Below are positions 1 through 11,174 of a stretch of 64,000 bases of DNA, piece after piece; the stretch's first letter is position 1; each line of letters starts with the position of its first letter. This stretch comes from Adiantum capillus-veneris. Taxonomy: Eukaryota > Streptophyta > Polypodiopsida > Polypodiales > Pteridaceae. The DNA lies in assembly GCA_014529385.2 (NCBI GenBank), contig CM043953.1, positions 92,943,342 to 93,007,341 of the forward strand, written 5' to 3'. The notes under the pieces are model-generated. The model made no database searches. It saw only the letters and a list, made by a program, of their open reading frames with translations, and had not been told where the DNA came from. A program made the position numbers and the translations under genes.

Positions 1-194
1 GTATCTGAACGCAGAAGCCACATAAAAACATGAAAGCTCTAAATAAAAGAAAACGCCGCATAAAAAGCTACGAAGTGATTAAAATTAAAAAAGCACTCTG
101 CGCTGCTCAATTTCCCTCAGAAGGCGCAGTTCGCAAAGAAGCATCTCGGAGCTTTGACTGCAGGTTTGTCTCTGTACACTCTTGCAAGAGAGAT

Positions 195-196
<2 letters not shown>

Positions 197-250
<54 letters not shown>
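197..250. repeat. (AG)n microsatellite
   Basis: Uninterrupted AG dinucleotide run of about 54 bp. Open frames crossing it (poly Arg-Glu or poly Ser-Leu) are products of the repeat and are not taken as genes. Confidence 0.97.
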
Positions 251-253
<3 letters not shown>

Positions 254-2038
254 TAGCATATTGGAATCGGCCAAGACCCAGTATGTCCAGCTTCAACTAC
301 CATACTCTGGTTGTTTCTGAAGCGCAACTAGTTATGACCAGCATTATATATGTCGCTTCAAGTATAGCTCATGTAGATTCATCCTCCAATGTAGATATAT
401 TGCAGCAAGTCCCCATGAGCCATGCCTAATTCTCAAGATTCACACCAATTCTTTTTCGCATTGTTTATTCGTGCAGAAGCAAGCCGAAAAGAACCAAAAA
501 AGAGTAATGCAGAGCTTTCAAATCCTAGTTGTATTTCGTGAACCATCAAGCTGGAGGGTACTTCGGATGCTTGCCGCCGTGATGAGCACTCTCAAAGATC
601 AGATATTTCATGTCATCAATCCATGGTAGAGGTTTGTTCGAGTGCTATTGAAACAAAAGATGTCAGATTTCAATCGATGATTAGTTGGCCTAATCTAGAG
701 TCGAATAGCCAAAACTCATTTCCTTTGCAGGCCCGTTCAACACATTTTTCTATTGATGCTATCAGGCTGTTGCCGATGCAGACGGCAGAGGAAAGAGTAA
801 ACGTCGAAGTGGACATGAGGGCATAAAAACTTACCAAGATCGATCACACACAAATCTTATGATTGTTATCCTTAAGCTTATGATGGTTAGCTGCTTAGGC
901 TTTTTGCAGAGAGTGTGAGGGGATTAGTAGCAGACACCTCAATGTCAAGAGAAAGGCATGGGGGAATATCGTCACTAGTGCAAGTCATGATTTGATGCGT
1001 CGTTGGCTTCAGTCACACTCCTCATCTAGCTCTATCGATAGCCAATCCAAAAATTTGATGAGACAATCATTTTGAAACGATCTGCAAAAAAACAGAAACA
1101 TCTCTCATGATCAATTCAACGTAGAATATGGTGTCCGCGAGGGTTGGTTAATGTGTAGCTCCAAGGAGATGCATCAGCATTGCAACAAAAGTCAAGTAGT
1201 CAATCATGCAGCACCTACGCTGCCAACCAGGATCAAAAGAAAGTCAAAGAGCACAAGTGGGAGCTAATTCTTTTTCCACACAAAGATTTGATGATGGAGA
1301 AGCCGAAGAACATTGACTGCGGAGTACTTGAATTTTTGAAGACATGCCTATCATTATGTCAATACCTATTAGCCTTAGCAGCACTTCATTGCTGGCCATT
1401 CAAAAATTGGGTAGGATAGCAGAAACTTTACAGTATAGTTTCTACCTACTACCTTCCCCGTGCTGATGGTGGTGAAAAAAAAAGGCATCAATAGATATTT
1501 TACAGTTGTTGCTATTGAGCTTGAGTATACCGTCTCTATGGCCACAAAAACACACTCATTACACCCTTACAAAAATTGCTACTGGATTGAGACCTTGATT
1601 AAAACCCCTTGGAAATAACATACGTCAAACGGACCGACAAATTTGACGTAGTGTTGCCTTAAACCTCAGGTTGATGTGTTGAGAAGTATAACGTGGGGCA
1701 TTTACGAGTCCTAGTTGGTCATAGCTTGCCACAACGCCTAGTAGGCAGCTAAATGCAAGGTAGTATGGGCTTCATAAATGCTAAAACTGAGAATGTCCCT
1801 GCCACGTACACCTTTTGGCTCTATTTTGAAGGTGAATGATATCGAGTGGAATGCCACCCGTAATAAGTGTCACGTAATAGTAGTTTGCCAGATGCGGATT
1901 ATTGATGAACAGACTAAATATAGTGCCTTCCGCTATGGGGATGCCGACCTCAAGATGCTTATTATCATGTGTAGTTAGGAAGCCGAGTTAATCAACAAGG
2001 AGACAAGAAGACATAATTGATGACCGAAGCAATTTACA
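251..2038. other. Intergenic, no gene recognised
   Basis: Only short unrelated open frames of 60-80 codons are present, with no recognisable domain. A 9-bp inverted repeat at 1621-1629 and 1642-1650 (TACGTCAAA / TTTGACGTA) contains TGACGT cores, as bound by bZIP factors, but nothing next to it looks like a gene start. Confidence 0.6.
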
Positions 2039-2069
<31 letters not shown>

Positions 2070-2120
2070 AAGAGATACACACACACACACACACACACAC
2101 AAAGAGAGAGAGAGAGAGAG
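2039..2120. repeat. Compound (CA)n-(GA)n microsatellite
   Basis: Two CA runs separated by a short CAAAGAGATA interruption pass into an AG run. A small open frame on the minus strand that encodes alternating Val-Cys and Ser-Leu here is a product of the repeat. Confidence 0.95.
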
Positions 2121-3479
2121 AAGGTAATACTGATCAGAGGCCATAGAACATGAAGTTACATCTACGTGTTTTGTGTATGGTAGGGAGGACATATATTCAC
2201 AACACTGCACGTTCCAATTGCACAAGCGTGACTCCAACTCAACAACATTGCAAGGTCCGTTATCTGCATCCAATTTCCCATGCGCATGCGTTTGCTTGAC
2301 GCAACACATAACCGCTATGGGGCAGGGCACGGCTTCCGTTTCTTATAATTTTTTGGAGAGACCACAGTGCCAGCTCTCCACCATACTTTTGTATGGCACC
2401 TCTGTATGACGTGCACTGTATACTTTGTACTTTCAGTCTATGGTTTCATTGCAAGATGATATGTTTAACTATTCATATTGGTTTTTTGAAGCTTAACTCA
2501 AATATTGGCCTGTTGGTTGGATAATCAAAATTCGTCAGTACAACATTGCAGGTCAGTACGTACTTCATCTATTGTTGCATTTCATCCATCTTTGTCTCTT
2601 TGCTTGTTATAGAATTTTGGTATTACTTCCTTTGCTTCGATTTATTTGGATCTCGTTTTTAGAACTATACACTTGATGTCGATCAACATCTGCACATGTT
2701 AGTTACACACGCAACTCACGATTGCTAGCCAATCCGTGTGATGTACTACAATAGTGAATACACAAGTAGTGAATGCATGTGGTGTATCTCAATTATGAAT
2801 TCACCATGTGCACCTTTACTTTAGCTCTAAATAAGTGGATACCATACTAGGTGTCTAAATAATTGATACCATACTATATATGACCTTGTTTCTCCCTTAC
2901 TAGGTATCAGTATGAAGTTCTCAAGACCTAGAAGATTATAGTCCAAGCGTCATAAGCTAGGGAGCAGACTGCAACCAGCTTGAAACTAACTTATCGTCCA
3001 TATGCTAGATCATGGTTTGAAACTTTATACAATGTCACATCATGCATTGTATAAAGATTGGAGCATGATGTGACATCTTTTCTCACAATCTAAAAATATG
3101 TCCCTCATGCACGACGGCATACCTCACATATATAGCAATGAACAAGGTTGACAGAAAAATAAAATAGACACTCTTGCTGCTCTCACTTTTGTATTATTGT
3201 TGGGTTGTATCACTGTTCTCGTTCATTGTACCGAGAATAACTACAAAAAAAAAGAACAAAAAAGACAAATAACTACAAAAGAAGAAAGAGACAACACACT
3301 CGACATCCACCTTCAAAATGCGAGCCAACATTCTGTGCTACCAACCACTCGATGATTTATTTTTTTTTAATACTTTGGTTTGCAAGAATTTACATGTATC
3401 ACGTATACTAAAAAAAAAATTCATTAGTAGACATAGTAGTACAACCTCGCTTGGATATAAACTCAACTGTAGCCATCTT
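2121..3479. other. Intergenic, no gene recognised
   Basis: AT-rich DNA without a convincing reading frame. It contains the overlapping inverted repeats listed at 3023-3076. Nothing else of note was seen. Confidence 0.5.
3023..3076. other. Two overlapping, mutually exclusive hairpins
   Basis: A 12-bp perfect inverted repeat pairs 3023-3034 (CTTTATACAATG) with 3045-3056. A second 14-bp perfect inverted repeat pairs 3032-3045 (ATGTCACATCATGC) with 3063-3076. The two stems share bases, so only one can form at a time. This may be the remains of a foldback element or chance; no flanking gene is recognised. Confidence 0.55.
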
Positions 3480-4773
3480 TATAATCTCTAAAAGTTGATG
3501 CACTTAACTTTGTCTCGTTTCATAAACATTGTAGCATTTTTCAAATTTATATCCCTTTCACTCAGTGCCACGCTTGCCAAATTGGTCATTCTCTTGGTCC
3601 CTTCAGTGCTAGATGCTAAATGTCAATTTACATACGTCCTGTTATATTCTATAGATGTTATATAGTAAGGCCCACCAAGCAAGACTAGTTTTCAACAAAG
3701 TAAGGTCCATGAAGATATTGTTGTACTCATCATAAGTGACAGTAGTTCCCTGTGAGCTATAAATATCTTGAATATGAAATGGACATCCAATGAACTCGGT
3801 CTGTTCATTATTGAGCTAGAGTCTTTCCCTCCAAACACTTGGAGATGTTGGTAAAAGCTTAGACTTTATTCCCTTCTTTACAAACATGGAAGAGATAGAT
3901 TGTTAAATAGCTGAGTAACCTCTTTTACTAACGCCAAGGGAGTCCAATGTACCATGTATTTTCTTGGAAGGCACTGCATTCTTTGACATGAATCTGTCAA
4001 TGGCATCCCATTGCAAAACCTTAAACTTTTTGTCATGCATTATATCCTTTGCAAGACCACTAGTTATCAATGGCTTTAACTGCTTTCCTACATTGGTCTT
4101 CGGGTCTATGTTTTCTTTGTCTAGATAGATAGAATATCTACAAAGAAATCATAACTAGCATAAGCAAAAACTTAGATTAGTTTAAATTAATTAGACAGTT
4201 TACAATGCTCACCTCAATGCTTGGATTCTTTTCTTAAGGCCGCCAGATCCTATCTTCAATGTTTCAAGATTCCATAGTTTCTTCTTTCACACACGAGCGC
4301 CTAACATTGTCTCTTTGTTTTGTAATGTCCATACCTTTGTTCGCAAGACCTTGATTCTTGTTTGTGTTGCATTACAGTCTTTTGGTCCTCATAATGCAAG
4401 TTATAAAGTCTCCGAATCTCATCTGCTTGGTGCTTCACCATGTCTTTATAAGTTTCTGATTGGCTGTTTAGAGCTTTACACTAGCCAAGCAATCCAATTC
4501 TCTCCCCATTACCTGCAAAGGTCAATAAGTTAGTGGGATTTGCAAATGCAGGGAATGCATTGGTCATGGGATTCAATGAATAGAGTGAGCCTTTTTCCAA
4601 ATATCTAAGTGTTTTGCTCCCTCGGCTCTGAGTCTCTCTGTCATGATCGGTGTCACTTTGATGTTAGTTTTTCCTCGCTTACACGGTGGCGTATATTGGG
4701 GATCCAGGTCAATGCGTAGATGATAGAGGGGTCTTTTAAGGAGGACATTTGTGGGGGTGGAAGAAGAAGCCAT
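3480..4773 (-). pseudogene. Degraded spliced coding sequence, unknown family
   Basis: Reading the minus strand from an ATG at 4773 gives a coherent protein with several breaks. A basic N-terminal segment (starting MASSSTPTNV) is followed, after a frame change near 4580, by a segment rich in Asn, Pro and Phe and then a charged, probably coiled-coil stretch (around 4320-4480, including YKDMVKHQADEIRRLYN). A plausible 75-bp intron follows (donor GTGAGC at 4212, acceptor TTTGTAG at 4138). The next exon reads on in frame through KENIDPKTNVGKQL, WDAIDRFMSKNAV and FIGCPFHIQDIYSSQG to about 3480. Stop codons at several points (for example after SKRGYSAI and after VWRERL) and at least two frameshifts indicate decay. 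I do not recognise the family. It could be a host pseudogene or the coding part of an undescribed transposon. Conservation of frame, splice sites and protein-like composition make chance unlikely. Confidence 0.55.
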
Positions 4774-5123
4774 GTATGCAATAGTGCAAGAAAGGGAGGA
4801 TTTCTTTGAGGTCAGTGTACAAATAGTGAGAGAGTAAGGAGAGAACTGGTTTGGAAGGATACGTCTTTTTTCCTTTAGTCATACATTCCACGTACACGAA
4901 ACTCCCTCCAATTCTATGACGTTCATTAAATGCAACTGAAAACAATTTATTCTTCAATCATCACGGCCGTTATGACGCTATGGCAAGAATCTACTTGTAA
5001 GTACACTTTTTGAATGGTTATTCCAAGTTTACAACTGCTTTTACCACACCTATTTTCTAGAGAGAAAGTCAAAACTCTATTTTTCTTAGAAGACCCTCCA
5101 AATGACCTCCGAAATTTCCTAAT
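4774..5123. other. Upstream flank of the degraded gene, nothing recognised
   Basis: A 73-codon open frame on the minus strand (4736-4957) overlaps the start of the degraded gene but has no recognisable features. No other element was seen. Confidence 0.4.
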
Positions 5124-5212
5124 GTGTCGGTGCTGCTAACAACCCGCCTTGGCTATTGATCAAAATGTACTCAGAGCTTGAATTGATTAATCAAAGTTTA
5201 CGGTGATTTCCA
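5124..5212 (+). repeat. Left copy of ~88-bp direct repeat
   Basis: Begins GTGTCGGTGCTGCTAACA and matches 7149-7236 with about 10 differences. The two copies bracket a 2-kb interval with a capsid-like ORF. They could be the remains of LTRs (the core starts with TG) or an independent duplication. No primer-binding site was found after this copy. Confidence 0.75.
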
Positions 5213-5376
5213 TATCCTTTTTCACTTGTTTTTTTATTCTCTCTCACAACTCTCACAACCAGAGGCCCGGCGCCTTCCCGACTCATGTTTCAAACACATA
5301 TCTCTGACATCTTTGGTGAATCCAACGCGAAACGAGCTGGGGTGGAGAGGTGCAGATGGAGAATTCATAGCAAATA

Positions 5377-6102
5377 ATGAAGTTGATTAAAGAATTAAAT
5401 ACAAGTGGTTTTGATGATAAATCAACAGTTCCAGATTTTTCAAAGATGCTTCAATTGGTTCAAGGATCTCTGTTTGAAATGGAGGTCATGAAGAAGAAGA
5501 ATCAAATGGATGAAGCTTTGGATGCATCTTTACATGCAGTATATAGCGAGAGGCGAGTGTTCGATGGTTATGATCCAGAGGGCTACCTAGACTGCTATGA
5601 GTTGGAAACCAAGTTAAGAGGTATACCAGAAGAGTTAATGATCAGATCCTTTGAGCAGTTAGTGAGTTCAGATTTGAAGGAGAAGATTCAAGAGGTTACC
5701 AAAGCCTGCAACGACAACTAGGAATACTTCAAAGAAGCTATTATACAAGTAGGTTATGAGCATTATGCAAGCTATCAAGAACAGAGTCCAAGTCTACCAA
5801 ACTACGCAGATATTCAAGGACAAGTACAATCAAAATTCGAAGTTGTGATTGATGAGTGTATTGTACAGAAGAAGAAAAAGGCATGGCGTGCAGGAGGGGG
5901 CAACGAGCAGCGAGGGAGAGGAGCCAACGGTGCCCACACGAGGCAAAAGAAGGCGAGGATGCTCTCGACAGTGAAACCGGAAGTTTCTAGCAGGTCAACA
6001 CAGCAGGTCAGCGCACGCCATTGTGTGCCGTCCTTGGGTAGTTTGGCGAAGATGCCTCACCGGCCATGCCACATCACTAGGAGGAGTTTTTTATGCCCCT
6101 AG
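5377..6102 (+). pseudogene. Capsid (gag)-like ORF with one premature stop
   Basis: An ATG at 5377 opens a frame that runs to 6102 with one in-frame TAG at 5719. The N-terminal ~75 residues include a Lys/Met-rich helix. A segment with the pattern F-D-G-Y-D-x-E-x-Y-L-D-C-Y-E followed by a helix ending SSDLKEKIQEV resembles the capsid fold region of plant gypsy-type gag proteins. After the stop the frame continues as EYFKEAIIQVGYEHYASYQ, also typical of such capsids, and ends in a basic tail. No zinc knuckle, protease or reverse transcriptase follows. It is either a truncated retroelement gag or a captured gag gene. The family assignment is inferred from pattern and is moderate. Confidence 0.45.
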
Positions 6103-6240
6103 CAATGACGGCATCGTCATTGCTTAGGGATGCAAAAGGGGCCTATTTTAAGCAAGTTGGGGGGTTATTGAATGAGAATGGAAAACATGAAGAAAGGGGA
6201 GGAGACTCAACGGGGGTGGAAGCTTGAGCAAGGGGGGAGA

Positions 6241-7020
<780 letters not shown>

Positions 7021-7148
7021 GGAGAAAAGTTTTTATCATCGATGGCATCCTAGATTTAGTTAATCCTTTTTTATAAATTACGGAGCCATTAACGGATCGG
7101 GTAATTGTAAAAAAGGGATCCTAAACTCCTAGATTTCAGTGAACCCAA

Positions 7149-7236
7149 GTGTCGGTGCTGCTAACAGCCCGCCTTGGCTATTGATTAGAATGTACTCAAA
7201 GCTTGAATTGATTAATTGAAGTTTATCGTGATTGCC
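7149..7236 (+). repeat. Right copy of ~88-bp direct repeat
   Basis: Same orientation as the copy at 5124-5212. The two diverge sharply outside the shared block. Confidence 0.75.
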
Positions 7237-7740
7237 TTCTTCTTTTTGTTAGGCTCATCTACACGGTTAGTGCGCCCGGGGTTGAATGACCTACACGACC
7301 AACACGTCAGGGATTCTGCCTTAGCTTTGCCTAAACACCCACAGTGCTGGGCATCGAAGAGGCGTGGCGCCTAAACTGGTATGGTTGGTGTTGACACCCT
7401 ACCACCTACTGGTACTTGGGATCCTTTTAGAGCTTGGGTTCATGGAGGGAGGCGAAGCGGACTCAGCTTATGTCTGGCTTAGGTAGGTTGAAGGTGTTTT
7501 GGCTCGCTCTCGATGAAGTGAAATTCTCTATGTTCGTAGTAGAGCGGATGTGGATAGTTAGACCGATCGATCCCTACATAGGGTCCAATGCTCTACTAGT
7601 TATTTTGTCATAAACTTTTTGATTTTATGGTATACCCAGATTTTTTCATTGCATTAATACATGGTTGCCTGTAGATGGGGCATTTAAAGACTCTGTTGTC
7701 ATTCTTTCATGTCTCTGTGCACTCTATTTCATCCTCCACT

Positions 7741-7809
<69 letters not shown>

Positions 7810-8056
7810 ATGCGTTGTACACATATATTCACCCTCCACATTGTTATATTTTTCTTGAGTACACTTCCATTCATAACACCCATTCAGGGGTAGCACTAGT
7901 CGCTAGGTACCTATGGATGCAGTCCGGCTCATGGCCTAAACTCCATGCTTGGTCTGGCACTGAGAGCTCCTTCCCTATGCAAACGATTTCGTAACTCTGA
8001 TGTATATTGAAAATTGTATAAAGGTGTAAATTGTATATTTTTTGCATAGTCCCCCA
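7237..8056. other. Intergenic with a (CT)n tract at 7743-7806
   Basis: A 64-bp CT microsatellite lies at 7743-7806. The rest has no recognisable gene. Two overlapping ORFs across the tract are repeat-driven. Confidence 0.6.
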
Positions 8057-8210
8057 TGTTAAGTATGGAGCCTGATTTACCCCTTGTAATTTTCTGTGGT
8101 AAAAACGCACATTTTTAAGGCCCCCATTATGAGGAGAAGCCATCGTGCGTGAAGAAAAATAACTCGCCGGAAAATTAAATCACTCGCTGGAAACCAAAAT
8201 TTTCATGGTG

Positions 8211-8239
8211 GCCAATCTCGAGCAAAGCTCGAGATTGGC
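8211..8239. other. Perfect 13-bp hairpin in Copia-A LTR
   Basis: GCCAATCTCGAGC and its exact reverse complement are separated by AAA. The matching site in the 3' LTR (about 12988-13013) has several mismatches, so the perfect stem is specific to the 5' copy or has decayed in the 3' copy. Confidence 0.85.
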
Positions 8240-8495
8240 TTCGCCGGAATATTATGGCCGGATGGCAGCCGAAAAATGGTCGAAAAAACGACCGATCGGT
8301 TGGCCAGTAGTCAATGGCCGATGGCCGGTGGTCGGAAGTCAATGGCCGGTGGTCGGTGGCCGAATTCAAAAGCGGACTTGTCTTCTCAAGGGCGGCCACA
8401 CATGGGCGGATTGGAGGGTCCGCCGACTTGGGCTTATCTACACAAGGGCGGCTACACATGGTTGCCTCTCATGAGACAGGGCAGCCCTTTTGGCC

Positions 8496-8502
8496 TATAA
8501 AA
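8496..8502 (+). promoter_or_regulatory. Putative TATA box of Copia-A LTR
   Basis: TATAAAA lies inside GGCCTATAAAAGGAGGCC, about 315 bp before the LTR end. The same motif occurs at 13294-13300 in the 3' LTR. Conservation in both LTRs supports a promoter role; transcription itself was not observed. Confidence 0.6.
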
Positions 8503-8814
8503 GGAGGCCATTTCTACACACATTTCATAGTGTGAAGTTGATGCAACAAGGTGGGTGTGAGGTGGTGAGAGTGAAGCAAGGTGGGAGCTCTATTAAGGGT
8601 ATAAACCCTTTGTAAACTACTTCTTGTTTTGAAGTACTAAATCCATTGAGTGGCTGCTTTCTCGTGGACGTAGCCCACATTGGGTGAACCACGTATATCG
8701 TGTGTACTCTCTCTCTCTCTCTCTACTCTATAATCTCTTGTGTGTGAAATCTATCTCTCTCCATTAAGTAATCTACTCAAATATCTATTTAGCTACGTCA
8801 TATTTTCTAACAAC

Positions 8815-8826
8815 TGGTATCAGAGC
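8815..8826 (+). other. Copia-A primer-binding site (initiator tRNA-Met)
   Basis: TGGTATCAGAGC starts 2 bp after the LTR. This is the classical 12-nt complement of the plant initiator methionine tRNA 3' end. Confidence 0.93.
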
Positions 8827-8885
8827 AAGGTTTTCTCGTAGCTAAAGTATCTCAAGGAAAGGATTCTTTGAATTGAGTGGGAGTT

Positions 8886-9700
8886 ATGGCGGAGGAAGGG
8901 AAGCTCAAGATTGATAAGTTCAACGGCAAAAACTACCAACATTGGAAGATATAGATTGAAGACTATCTCTACCAAAAGGACCTCTATTTGCCACTAGGAG
9001 GTCTTGCAAAGAAGCCCGCAACGATGGCAGATGAAGCATGGATTGTCCTTGATCGAAAGGCATTGGGAACAATCCGGTTAAGCTTGGCGTCAACGGTGGC
9101 CTTCAATGTTTCGAAAATGAAGACCACGGAGGACTTGATGAAGTCACTTGACGACTTTTATGGAAAACCATCGGCATCCAATAAGGTATTTCTTATGAAG
9201 GGCTTGTTCAATCTAAAGATGGCAGAGAATGGTTCAGTTGCAGAACACCTAAATGACTTTAACACAAACATAAGTCAACTTCGATCGGTGAAAATCAATT
9301 TCGATGAGACGAAGTGCGAGCTCTCCTTATACTATCATCTCTACCGGATAGTTGGGACAGCCTTGTGATGGCTATAACTAATTCTATTTCTGGCACAAAT
9401 ACTGTTAAGTTTAATGATGTTGTGGGTGTTCTCCTAAGCGATAAAATACGAAGGAGAAGCACAGGAGAATCATCAAGTGTTGCACTGTCAGTGAAAAGAA
9501 GAGGAAGGCCTAAGGAGAGGTTCAAAAACCAAAAGGGCCGTGATCGCTCAAGATAGAGCAAGTCAAGCACAAAGTCAGTTCTTGAATTTTGGAACTGTGG
9601 CAAGAAGTGCCACGTCAAGAAGGATTGCTGGTCCAAGAAGAAGAAGGAGACTGAGTCTCAAGACAACAAGCCAACAAGCCAACATCAGAGGCCAATGTGG
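8886..9700 (+). pseudogene. Copia-A gag region (broken)
   Basis: ATG at 8886 opens a copia gag (UBN2-type: KIDKFNGKNYQHWK near the start). A TAG interrupts it at about residue 23. The frame resumes through SVAEHLNDFNTNISQL, shifts frame near 9320, and reaches a knuckle-like segment (FWNCGKKCHVKKDC) in which the first zinc-binding Cys is Phe. A second stop lies at about 9555. An 8-bp tandem duplication (AAGCCAAC twice, 9668-9683) throws the frame off before the protease. Gag would package RNA in virus-like particles; this copy cannot make it intact. Confidence 0.85.
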
Positions 9701-11174
9701 CAGGTAAAGTAGAGCAAGATGCTCTAATTCTCTCATTAGACAATGTGTCTAATTCTTGGATAGTAGATTCCGAGGCTTCATTCCATGCGACACCACACAA
9801 GCAACATTTCCAAGATTATACCAAAGGTAATTGTGGGTATGTATACTTGGGAGATGATGAAGCTTGTGAGATTGTCGGCAAAGATACAGTTTCTGTCAAA
9901 ACTGCTAACGGAAATGAATGGAAGCTTAAAGATGTTAGGCATGTTCCTTCTCTCAGGAAAAATTTGATCTCTACAGGACAATTGGACAATGAAGGTCACA
10001 ACATTGCATTCGGAAACAAACGGTGGAAGATCTCAAAGGGATCTTTGGTGGTTGCCAAGGGAGAAAAGGTCGGTACACTTTACTTGTGTACTATTAGCAC
10101 GCAACCTTCAGCTTGTGCAGCAACTACAGAAGTCAATAGTGCGGTGTGGCACTATCGGCTTGGATATATGAGTGCCAAAGGAATGCAAATCCTTCAAACA
10201 AAGAAGCTTCTACCAGGTTTGAAAGAAGTGAGAGTTTTGTGAAGATTGTGTTTATGATAAACCAAAGAGGGTAAATTTTCAAAAATCAAGAAATAAAAGA
10301 AAAAATAAAAAACTTGAGTTGATTCATTCTGATGTTTGGGGTCCTGCAAGTACACCATCACTTGGTGGCTCATTGTACTATGTAACATTCATAGACGATG
10401 CGACTAGAAAAACATGGGTTTATGTCATGAAGAATAAGTTCGATGTGTTTCCCATATTTCAAAGGTGGAAATCCTTTATGGAGAATGAAGCAGGTACCAA
10501 GGCTAAGTGCCTCAGATCCAACAATGGAGCCGAATATTGCAGCCAAGCTTTTGAAAGCTTTTGTGCTAGCAATGGCATTTCGGAGGCAAAGGACAACCCC
10601 AAGGACATCTCAACAAAATGGGATTTCGGAAAGGATGAACAGGACAATCATGGAGCGAGCACGAAGCATGCGGCTACATGCAGGCCTACCGCTTGAGCTT
10701 TGGGCGGAAGCAGTAAGTATGTCTGTGTACTTAATCAACCGGTCACCCTCAACGGCATTGGATGGGGGAGTTCAAGAAGAGGCATGGACAGGTAAACCGA
10801 TGAATTATGCATTTTTCAAAGTGTTTGGGTGTGAGGCTTTCATGCACATAGATAGAAGCCTAAGATCAAAGCTAGATGCAAAGTCCAAAAAGTGTTTCTT
10901 CATTGGATATGGAGAAGGTGACTTTGGGTACCGCCTATGGAATCCTGAAGATAGTAAAATCTTAAGGAGTAGGGATGTAATTTTTAACGAAAAAAATGTG
11001 TACAAATATTACTTGGAAAGAAAACAAACAAAAGAAACAGGTGATGAGTACATGGAGCTTGAGGACGATGAAGACTCAAGGACTGCAAATGGTGACAATG
11101 TGCAACAACGTCAACCAAATGAAGAGACTCAACATATTCCCCCAAGATCTACAAGAGCAAGTAGATCTCCATAA
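9697..11174 (+). pseudogene. Copia-A protease and integrase region (broken)
   Basis: The protease site reads WIVDSEASFHAT, with the usual active-site Asp-Ser-Gly altered to Asp-Ser-Glu. The pre-integrase motif is WHYRLGYMS. After a stop at 10240 the integrase core follows: first Asp in LIHSDVWGP, second Asp position changed to Asn (RSNNGAEY), then a frameshift near 10580, and the third acidic residue in NGISERMNRTIME. The segment ends with a stop at 11172. Loss of two catalytic residues and the frame breaks make it inactive. Confidence 0.85.

Larger units (their letters stand above)
8057..8812 (+). repeat. Copia-A 5' LTR
   Basis: 756 bp, starting TGTTAAG and ending CTAACA. It contains a perfect 13-bp palindrome (8211-8239), a GGCCGGTGGTCGGAAGTCAA-type short tandem repeat (about 8310-8365), a TATA box (8496-8502) and a short CT run (8708-8725) near the 3' end. 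Confidence 0.92.

Noticed and set aside
30-429. Overlapping ORFs across the AG repeat on both strands
   Set aside because: Their length comes from the dinucleotide repeat, which has no stop codons; no domain on either side.
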